From Gaiellales bacterium (GTDB lineage Bacteria; Actinomycetota; Thermoleophilia; Gaiellales; F1-60-MAGs149), in assembly GCA_030831375.1 (NCBI GenBank), contig JAURLF010000202.1, positions 1 to 19,470 on the forward strand: a stretch of DNA of 19,470 bases, in the 5' to 3' direction. The notes under the pieces are model-generated. The model saw only the letters and a program-made list of their open reading frames with translations. It made no database searches and was not told where the DNA came from. Each line of letters starts with the position of its first letter. Position 1 is the stretch's first letter. The translations under genes were made by a program, and so were the position numbers. Below, in pieces: positions 6,691 to 11,936 of this stretch.

Positions 6691-8100
6691 GTGGCGCAGG
6701 CGCTCTGGCAGCTGACGGCCGAGGAGATGGCGGCGCGGATCCGCGCGCGCGAGCTCTCCCCCGTCGAGGTCGTGCAGGCCTCGCTCGACCGGATCGAGGA
6801 CGTCAACCCCATCCTCAACGCCTTCTGCTTCACGTTCCCCGAGCGGGCGCTGGAGTCGGCCCGCGCCGCCGAGCGCGCCGTCCAGGCCGGCGCGGACCTC
6901 GGTCCCCTGCACGGCGTGCCGATCGCGATCAAGGACCTCACGCCCACCAGGGGCGACCGCACGACGCTCGGCTCGTACTCGCACGAGCACCACGTGCCCG
7001 ACCGCGACTCGGTGATCGTCGAGCGGCTGCGGGCCGCTGGCGCGATCATGGTCGGCAAGACGACGACGCCCGAGTTCGCGTACTCCTCGTTCACGCGCAG
7101 TCCGCTGTGGGGCCCGACCCGCAACCCCTGGAACCCCGAGCTCAACCCGGGGGGCTCGTCGGGCGGCTCGGCTGCCGCCGTCGCCTCGGGCTGCGTGCCG
7201 CTCGCGGAGGGCACCGACATGGGCGGCTCCGTGCGCATCCCGGCCTCCTACTGCGGCATCGTCGGCCACAAGCCCTCGTTCGGACGGATCCCGCTCGACG
7301 TCGTGCCGTCGAGCTGGGACACCATCCACCACTTCGGGCCGCTGGCCCGCACGATCGACGATGCGCGGCTCTTCCTGCTCGCGGCGAGCGGCCCCGACGA
7401 CCGCGACGCCCTGTCGATGACCGAGCGAATGGACTTCACGGCGGCCGTGCCGGGCGACGTCACCGGCAAGCGCCTCGCCCTCGACGTCGACCTCGGCGAC
7501 TACGTCGTCGACCCGCAGGTCGAGCGCGAGGTGCGAGCCGCCGCGGCGGCCCTGGCGGATGCGGGCGCGATCGTCGAGGAGGTCGAGCTCGGCTGGACGC
7601 GCGCGGTGGCCGACGCCTGGGGCGAGCACTGGAGCGTCTACCTCGCCGCCTGGTTCGGCGACACGCTGCCGGAGCACGGCGACCGCATGGACCCCACCGT
7701 CAAGCGGCTGATCGAGCACGGGCTCAAGCTCGACGCCGTCACGTTCAAGCGCCTCGAGCTCGTGCGGCAGGACGCCTGGGAGAAGCTCGCCGCGGTGCAC
7801 CGCGACCACGACGCCCTGCTCTGCCCGACCATGGCGCAGCTGCCGCTGCCCGTCGACACCGACGAGTACGCCCAGTACCGCACCGCGCCCGACGGCCGCT
7901 ACTTCTCGCTCGACATGACGAGCCAGTTCAACTTCACGAGCCCCTGCCCCGCGCTGAGCGTGCCGGGCGGCTGGTCCGACGAGGGCCTGCCCGTCGGCCT
8001 GCAGATCGTGGCCCGCAAGCACCGCGACGACGAGGCGCTCCGGATCGGCCGCGCCGTCGAGCGGGTGCGCCCGTGGGCGGACCGCCGGCCGCCGCTCTGA
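6691..8100 (+). CDS. Amidase, amidase-signature (AS) family
   Basis: A 469-residue enzyme with the complete amidase-signature triad: Lys81 in VPIAIKDLTPT, the cis-Ser at about 156 in NPGGSSGGSAAAVASG, and the nucleophile Ser180 in EGTDMGGSVRIPASYCG. The spacings (75 and 24 residues) equal those of GatA-type enzymes. It hydrolyses an amide bond, but the substrate cannot be read; the family spans GatA, acetamidase, fatty-acid amide hydrolase and aryl acylamidases. It is unlikely to be the tRNA amidotransferase subunit because no gatB or gatC is beside it, and the C-terminal half is closer to stand-alone amidases. The GTG start is set by the TANNNT element 6 bases upstream. It ends 7 bases before the stop of the convergent gene. 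Confidence 0.92.
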   Translation: MAQALWQLTAEEMAARIRARELSPVEVVQASLDRIEDVNPILNAFCFTFPERALESARAAERAVQAGADLGPLHGVPIAIKDLTPTRGDRTTLGSYSHEHHVPDRDSVIVERLRAAGAIMVGKTTTPEFAYSSFTRSPLWGPTRNPWNPELNPGGSSGGSAAAVASGCVPLAEGTDMGGSVRIPASYCGIVGHKPSFGRIPLDVVPSSWDTIHHFGPLARTIDDARLFLLAASGPDDRDALSMTERMDFTAAVPGDVTGKRLALDVDLGDYVVDPQVEREVRAAAAALADAGAIVEEVELGWTRAVADAWGEHWSVYLAAWFGDTLPEHGDRMDPTVKRLIEHGLKLDAVTFKRLELVRQDAWEKLAAVHRDHDALLCPTMAQLPLPVDTDEYAQYRTAPDGRYFSLDMTSQFNFTSPCPALSVPGGWSDEGLPVGLQIVARKHRDDEALRIGRAVERVRPWADRRPPL

Positions 8101-8107
8101 GCCGGCG

Positions 8108-8680
8108 CTACGCCCCGCCGACGCCCGGGCCCGGGTCCGGACCCCACGGGTCGCGCGCGTCGTCGGGCAGGGGCACGTCGATCGCGGCGAGGTAGCCGGC
8201 GATCATCCGGTAGACGCCGGCCAGCGTCGTCAGCTCGAGCAGGCCCTTCACGCCCCAGCGCCCGATCACCCGCTCCTGCAGGTCGGCGGGAACCGACGCG
8301 AGGGCGAGCGCGACCCGGGCCACGTCGACCGCGTCGCGGTCGCCGCCGACGAGGGTCGCGTCGTCCCAGCTGCCGGCGCGCAGCGCCTCGATCACCGGCT
8401 GCGGCAGGCCGGCGTCGCGCGCCGTCGGCTCGTGCTTCGACCAGACGTAGCCGCAGCGGGTCGCGGTGGCCACGGCCAGCGTGGCGGCCTCGCGCTCCCG
8501 GTCGGGCACGACGGCCTGCGTGCGGTAGAAGCGCCCCACCTCGAGCATCAGCTCCGCGAGCGGGCGGTGCAGGACGAGGGTGCCGTAGAGGCCGTCCAGG
8601 CGGCCGCGGCGCGCGCGCAGCTCCGCCAGCAGCGCCTCCTGCTGCTCGTCGAGGACGCCGTGGTCGCCGAGGTCCGCCAT
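8108..8680 (-). CDS. Carboxymuconolactone decarboxylase family protein (AhpD-like fold)
   Basis: A 190-residue all-helical protein. The family motif is REREAATLAVATATRCGYVW (about 61-80) followed by SKHEPTARDAG: Cys76 and His83 occupy the usual positions, but the CxxC pair of true AhpD peroxidase partners is missing because there is only one cysteine in the motif. Thiol-peroxidase activity therefore looks unlikely; many relatives act on small hydrophobic or lactone substrates and are uncharacterised. The ATG has TAGGCT 6 bases upstream, so it is probably transcribed alone even though it follows the cyclo-ligase by only 9 bases. The C-terminus is proline- and glycine-rich. Confidence 0.85.
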   Translation of the reverse strand: MADLGDHGVLDEQQEALLAELRARRGRLDGLYGTLVLHRPLAELMLEVGRFYRTQAVVPDREREAATLAVATATRCGYVWSKHEPTARDAGLPQPVIEALRAGSWDDATLVGGDRDAVDVARVALALASVPADLQERVIGRWGVKGLLELTTLAGVYRMIAGYLAAIDVPLPDDARDPWGPDPGPGVGGA

Positions 8681-8686
8681 GGGGCG

Positions 8687-8692
8687 AGCCTA
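8687..8692 (-). promoter_or_regulatory. -10 element (TAGGCT) overlapping the upstream gene's stop codon
   Basis: On the minus strand TAGGCT is followed by 6 bases (CGCCCC) and the ATG at 8680. Its first three bases are also the TAG stop codon of the cyclo-ligase gene (8690-8692). Confidence 0.5.
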
Positions 8693-9253
8693 GTCGGCCG
8701 CGGCGGCGACGAGGCCGCCCATGGGCGTCAGCAGCGCGTCGACGGGCAGGTCGTGCGGCTCGACCGGCACCGCGTCGAGCACCTCGTCGTCGGCGACGAC
8801 GGCGATCACGCGGCCCGTCGCGTGGGGCAGCGAGCGGTCGTAGCAGCCGCCGCCCTGCCCGAGCCGGCGTCCCGTGCGGTCGACGGCGAGCGCGGGCACG
8901 AGGATCGCCACGGCGTCGGCGATCGCCGCGCTCCCGAGCCGCGGACCGGTCGGCTCGAGCAGCCCGAGCCGGGCCGGGGCGAGGTCGCCCGGGCCCGTGT
9001 ACTCAGCCCAGTCGAGGGTCATGTCGTCGAGGGTGATCGGCAGGAGCACGCGCCGCCCGGACGCGACCAGCGCGTCGACGAGGGGCAGGGTCGGCACCTC
9101 GCCGCCGGTGCCGACGAACGCGGTCAGCGTGCCGCCCGGCAGGGCCGGGGCGTGGGCGGCAAGGAGATCGCCCCAGCGCGCGAGCTGATCCGGGTCGCGC
9201 CCCGCGCGGCGGGCGCGCAGCTCGGCGCGGAGCGCGCGCTTCAGGTCGCTCAC
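8690..9253 (-). CDS. 5-formyltetrahydrofolate cyclo-ligase
   Basis: A 187-residue enzyme of normal family length. It converts 5-formyltetrahydrofolate to 5,10-methenyltetrahydrofolate with ATP hydrolysis in the cytoplasm. Visible motifs are GEVPTLPLVDAL (about 51-62), the ATP/Mg loop LGQGGGCYDRSL (about 131-142; the family form is LGxGxGYYDR, here with Cys for the first Tyr), and EPHDLPVDALLTP near the C-terminus. The N-terminus KRALRAELRARR is the usual basic helix. The GTG at 9253 overlaps the TGA of the upstream MFS gene (GTGA), so translation is probably coupled; no functional link between the two is known to me. Confidence 0.92.
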   Translation of the reverse strand: MSDLKRALRAELRARRAGRDPDQLARWGDLLAAHAPALPGGTLTAFVGTGGEVPTLPLVDALVASGRRVLLPITLDDMTLDWAEYTGPGDLAPARLGLLEPTGPRLGSAAIADAVAILVPALAVDRTGRRLGQGGGCYDRSLPHATGRVIAVVADDEVLDAVPVEPHDLPVDALLTPMGGLVAAAAD

Positions 9254-10542
9254 GCCGGCGTCTCCGCGGGCGCCGGTTCGGGGCCCGGCGGCGCGGGGTC
9301 CGGATCGCCCGTCGGGTAGACGGCGGTCAGGCGGCGCACGCTCGGCGTTCCGAGCACGAGCACGACGTTGAGGAGGACGGCGACGAAGCCGAGCAGGACC
9401 GCGCCGGTGGTGCCGACCCAGAGCGTGATCGGCCCGACGAGGGCCATGCCGACGGGCAGCATCGCCACGCTGCCGAGCGTGCGGAACGAGCCGACGCGCG
9501 AGCGCAGGTCCTGGTGGACCTCGCGGGTGATGGTGGTCTCGAGCAGCGTGCCGGAGATCGAGATCACGGCGCCGGCCACGACCGCGCCGAGGGCGAGCAC
9601 CCAGATGGCGGACGAGAAGGCGAGCAGCAGGAAGAAGCCGGCGAACGGGATGCAGGCCAGGTAGGCGAGGACGAGCGGGCGGCGCGGCTTCAGGCGCATC
9701 GCCGTCAGGCCGCCGATCAGGAAGCCGATCCCGAAGCCGGAGATGATCGCCGCCCACGCGCTCGAGCCGCCGAGCCGCTCGTCGGAGATGGCCGGTCCGA
9801 CCGCGTAGATGGAGGGCATCACGAAGACGGCGTAGAGGACCTCGCCGATCACGATCACCACGAGCCAGCTGCGCGACGAGAAGGCGTGCCAGCCCTCCTT
9901 GAGGTCGGCGCGGAAGTTGCGGTTGCGCCACGGGGCCGGCTCGCCGCGGGTCTGCATGCGCCACAGGCAGATCGCGCTGACCCCGAAGGTGAGGGCGTCG
10001 AAGGCGATCGCGCCGGCGGGGCTGATCAGGGCCACGAGGACGCCGCCGACGGCGCCGCCGAGGGCGATGCCGAGGGCCGGCGTGGTGGCGAGCAGGCCGT
10101 AGGCCTCCTGCAGGCGCTCCGGCGAGACGGTCTGCGGGATCACGCCGCTCAGCGCCGGCCGGAAGAACGCCTCGCCGACGCCGTAGAGGGCCATCAACGC
10201 GACGAGCAGCCAGATCCCGCCCGTGTCGGTCACGAGCGCGGCGAAGACGAGCAGGATCAGGAACCCGCGCACGAGGTCGGAGGCGAGCATCACGAGCCGG
10301 CGCGGCAGGCGGTCCGCCCAGACGCCGCCGACGAGCAGGAAGAGCGCGTTCGGGACGGCGCGGGCGGCGAGCACGAGACCGACCTGGCCGACGCTCCCGC
10401 CCATCGCGAGGATCGCGAACGGCAGGGCGATCATCGAGATGGCGTCACCGATGATCGATGACGCCTGCCCGGCCATCAGGTACGCGAAGGAGCGCTCGCG
10501 CAGGCAGCCCGGCAGGGCGGTCGGGATCGCGATGGACGCCAC
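9250..10542 (-). CDS. MFS transporter, MFS_3/EntS-like exporter family
   Basis: About 430 residues with around 12 hydrophobic segments. The N-terminal half has FAYLMAGQASSIIGDAISMI, the loop between helices 2 and 3 has GGVWADRLPRR (the MFS motif A analogue), and helix 5 is followed by FFRPALSGVIPQTVSPERL, typical of the EntS/MFS_3 group of small-molecule exporters. The C-terminal tail is proline-rich and likely cytoplasmic. The substrate is unknown. Two GTG starts are possible: 10551 and 10542. I chose 10542 because a -10-like GATAGT lies 7 bases upstream of it and would overlap the other start; the choice changes only three residues. Its stop overlaps the start of the cyclo-ligase gene. Confidence 0.87.
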   Translation of the reverse strand: MASIAIPTALPGCLRERSFAYLMAGQASSIIGDAISMIALPFAILAMGGSVGQVGLVLAARAVPNALFLLVGGVWADRLPRRLVMLASDLVRGFLILLVFAALVTDTGGIWLLVALMALYGVGEAFFRPALSGVIPQTVSPERLQEAYGLLATTPALGIALGGAVGGVLVALISPAGAIAFDALTFGVSAICLWRMQTRGEPAPWRNRNFRADLKEGWHAFSSRSWLVVIVIGEVLYAVFVMPSIYAVGPAISDERLGGSSAWAAIISGFGIGFLIGGLTAMRLKPRRPLVLAYLACIPFAGFFLLLAFSSAIWVLALGAVVAGAVISISGTLLETTITREVHQDLRSRVGSFRTLGSVAMLPVGMALVGPITLWVGTTGAVLLGFVAVLLNVVLVLGTPSVRRLTAVYPTGDPDPAPPGPEPAPAETPA

Positions 10543-10549
10543 GCCCCGC

Positions 10550-10555
10550 ACTATC
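10550..10555 (-). promoter_or_regulatory. Candidate -10 element (GATAGT) of the MFS gene
   Basis: On the minus strand GATAGT is followed by 7 bases and the GTG at 10542. It departs from TANNNT at the first base, so it is weaker than the others. It suggests the MFS gene can be transcribed separately from the rhodanese gene, which ends at 10583. Confidence 0.3.
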
Positions 10556-10582
10556 GCACGGGTGCGCGGCCGGGCCGGCGGC

Positions 10583-10933
10583 TCAGCGCGCCATCGGCAG
10601 GCCGGCGCGCGACCAGGCGCTCATGCCGCCCTTCACGTTGATCGCCTCGAGCCCGGCCTGACGCGCCTTCCCGCAGGCCGCGTTCGAGCGCGAGCCCGAT
10701 CGGCAGATGAACGCGACCGGCTTGCCCTTCTTGCGCAGCTCGTGGAAGGCGCGCTCGTCGAGTCCGCCGAGCGGCATGTGCCGGGCCATCGGGGCGTGGC
10801 CCGACTTCCACTCGGACTTCTCGCGCACGTCGATCAGGACGACTTCGCCCGCGGACGCGCGGCGCTCGGCCTCGGCCACGTCGATCGCGCCGCCGCCGCC
10901 TCCGCCGCCACCGCCGAACAGCTTCGACAGCAT
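10583..10933 (-). CDS. Rhodanese-like domain protein with an N-terminal polyglycine linker
   Basis: A 116-residue single-domain rhodanese. After MLSKLF comes a run of nine glycines (7-15), then the domain: VVLIDVREKSEWKSGHAP (about 31-48), the active-site loop FICRSGSRS with Cys77 (about 75-83), and GLEAINVKGGMSAWSRAGLP at the end. The six-residue loop after the cysteine fits single-domain sulfurtransferases of the GlpE/PspE size. It would carry sulfur as a persulfide on Cys77, with thioredoxin as a plausible reductant. The ATG at 10933 overlaps the TGA of the thioredoxin gene (TGATG), so the two are translationally coupled. Confidence 0.9.
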   Translation of the reverse strand: MLSKLFGGGGGGGGGAIDVAEAERRASAGEVVLIDVREKSEWKSGHAPMARHMPLGGLDERAFHELRKKGKPVAFICRSGSRSNAACGKARQAGLEAINVKGGMSAWSRAGLPMAR

Positions 10934-11274
10934 CACGCCACCGCCGCCGGCAGGTGCGCCGCGAGGTTCAGCTGCTGCTCGATCACGGGCTGGGGGCCGG
11001 CGCCGACCATCGTCTCGACGACCTGGCCGCCCTGCATCAGCAGCATCGTGGGGATGCCGCGGACGCCGAAGGCGGCGGCCAGCTCGGGCTCCTCGTCGAC
11101 GTTGACCTTGGCGACCACGAGGCGGCCCGCGTAGGACTCGGACATCTGCTCGAGAATCGGCCCGACCTGGCGGCAGGGGCCGCACCACGGGGCCCACAGG
11201 TCGACCAGGACGGGGACGGGGGACTCGACGACGTCGGTCTGGAACGTCGCCTGGGTGACTGCGATGGTGGCCAT
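10933..11274 (-). CDS. Thioredoxin
   Basis: A 113-residue thioredoxin with the classical active site WAPWCGPCRQVGPIL (Cys31 and Cys34) and the cis-proline loop RGIPTMLL (Pro75). It reduces disulfides in the cytoplasm. The frame is open 36 bases further to an earlier ATG at 11310, but the start at 11274 is chosen because AAGGAG (11281-11286) lies 6 bases upstream and the mature domain begins there. It heads a two-gene operon with the rhodanese and is divergent from an ArsR-type regulator, an arrangement that suggests control by that regulator. The C-terminal tail (AAHLPAAVA) is slightly longer than in E. coli thioredoxin. Confidence 0.93.
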   Translation of the reverse strand: MATIAVTQATFQTDVVESPVPVLVDLWAPWCGPCRQVGPILEQMSESYAGRLVVAKVNVDEEPELAAAFGVRGIPTMLLMQGGQVVETMVGAGPQPVIEQQLNLAAHLPAAVA

Positions 11275-11311
11275 CGTCGGCTCCTTCTTTGCGGGGAATC
11301 CGCTATGCACA

Positions 11312-11337
11312 ACTCTACAACCGATTGGTGGTGTAGT
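11312..11337. promoter_or_regulatory. Imperfect palindrome, candidate ArsR-type operator
   Basis: The segment centred between 11324 and 11325 (core ACC-GATT-GGT, outer arms CTACA and TGTAG) pairs at 9 of 13 positions. It covers the thioredoxin -10 element and lies just before the regulator's own start codon, so a bound dimer could block both promoters. This is a sequence-based suggestion only. Confidence 0.4.
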
Positions 11338-11339
11338 CT
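11334..11339 (+). promoter_or_regulatory. -10 element (TAGTCT) for a leaderless arsR-type transcript
   Basis: TAGTCT is followed by 6 bases (ATTCCC) and the ATG at 11346. There is no Shine-Dalgarno. It overlaps the -35 of the divergent thioredoxin promoter. Confidence 0.5.
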
Positions 11340-11345
11340 ATTCCC

Positions 11346-11690
11346 ATGGTCTCGACCCCGCAGGTGCCCCACCCCCTCCCCCCGCTCGTCGTCGACATCG
11401 TCGCCAACCGCTTCCGCGCGCTCGGCGAGCCGATGCGGATCCGCATCCTCGACCTCCTGCGCGACGGCGAGATGACGGTCGGCGAGCTCGCCGACGCGCT
11501 CGGCACCACCCAGCAGAACATCTCCAAGCACGTCGGCATCCTCCAGCGCGCCGGCATCGTCGGACGCCGCCGCGACGGCGTCCGCACGCCCTACGCCATC
11601 ACCGACGAGACCGTGCTCGATCTGTGCGGCATCGTCTGCGGCGGGATCCGCCGGGAGACGCAGGGCCTGGCGGACGCGCTCGGCGGTTAG
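11346..11690 (+). CDS. ArsR/SmtB-family winged-helix regulator
   Basis: A 114-residue regulator. The core reads FRALGEPMRIRILDLLRDGE (about 23-42), then the helix-turn-helix MTVGELADALGTTQQNISKH (about 43-62) with recognition helix QQNISKHVGILQRAG, and the wing GIVGRRRDGVRTPYAI. The C-terminal helix carries a CxxxC pair, LDLCGIVCGG (Cys94 and Cys98), where ArsR-family members often place metal- or thiol-sensing residues; the classical ELCVCD arsenic site of ArsR is absent. It most likely represses itself and the divergent thioredoxin-rhodanese operon and lets go in response to a thiol, sulfur or metal signal. The signal is inference. Confidence 0.9.
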   Translation: MVSTPQVPHPLPPLVVDIVANRFRALGEPMRIRILDLLRDGEMTVGELADALGTTQQNISKHVGILQRAGIVGRRRDGVRTPYAITDETVLDLCGIVCGGIRRETQGLADALGG

Positions 11691-11699
11691 CGGCCCGCG

Positions 11700-11900
11700 T
11701 CAGGGGCGGAGACGCCGCTTGGCAACGACCCGAACCATCGCCGACGTGTTCGCATCATCGAAGCCGTAGTGCGCGCTTCGGAGGTCGGTCACGTGGGAGA
11801 TCCGCTCCTCCATGGTCCGCGCCGCCCAGTACTCGGCATCGGATCGATCCGGCTGGTGCAGCGAGCGCCGCACGACCACCTTCTCGATGCTCTCGCTCGT
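11700..11900 (-). CDS. Small antitoxin-like protein, possibly with an ACG start codon or start-lost
   Basis: The reading frame encodes SIEKVVVRRSLHQPDRSDAE, then YWAARTMEERISHVTDLRSA, and a basic end MVRVVAKRRLRP. This resembles small proteins with a YW-x-x-R-T-x-E-E-R pattern that I recall occurring next to nucleotidyltransferase-type toxins. No in-frame ATG exists at the expected beginning. A TACGAT element at 11907-11912 is followed by 6 bases and then ACG at 11898-11900, in frame, exactly where the leaderless start would be. So either ACG is used as a start, a former ATG has mutated, or translation begins at the GTG at 11879 or 11873. It would be 66 residues from ACG or 59 from GTG 11879. 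No nucleotidyltransferase gene is next to it. It could be a remnant. Confidence 0.55.
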   Translation of the reverse strand, partial: TSESIEKVVVRRSLHQPDRSDAEYWAARTMEERISHVTDLRSAHYGFDDANTSAMVRVVAKRRLRP

Positions 11901-11906
11901 GAACGC

Positions 11907-11930
11907 ATCGTACCGGCCAGCGCGTACGAT
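11907..11930. promoter_or_regulatory. Mirror-image divergent -10 elements (ATCGTA ... TACGAT)
   Basis: The plus strand has TACGAT at 11925-11930, followed by 6 bases and the GTG of the acyl-CoA synthetase at 11937. The minus strand has the identical TACGAT at 11907-11912, followed by 6 bases and the ACG of the small antitoxin-like frame. The two form an inverted repeat with a 12-base spacer. RNA polymerase can hardly occupy both at once. Confidence 0.5.
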
Positions 11931-11936
11931 CCCCGC

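Larger units (their letters stand above)
11312..11340 (-). promoter_or_regulatory. Candidate promoter of the thioredoxin-rhodanese operon
   Basis: On the minus strand TAGACT (11335-11340, four of six matches to TTGACA) is separated by 17 bases from TAGAGT (11312-11317, fits TANNNT). Transcription would start near 11305, leaving a leader of about 31 bases with the AAGGAG Shine-Dalgarno. Confidence 0.45.

Noticed and set aside
6565..8022. A 485-residue minus-strand frame opposite the amidase
   Set aside because: No recognisable domain and a biased composition; the plus-strand amidase has a complete catalytic triad.
11275..11310. Upstream ATG of thioredoxin at 11310
   Set aside because: The later ATG at 11274 has a well-placed AAGGAG and matches the family's beginning; the earlier start lacks both.
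11769..11936. N-terminal extension of the acyl-CoA synthetase frame to 11769
   Set aside because: The extra residues do not resemble the family, there is a leaderless-type promoter at 11925-11930, and the extension runs antisense to the antitoxin-like frame.
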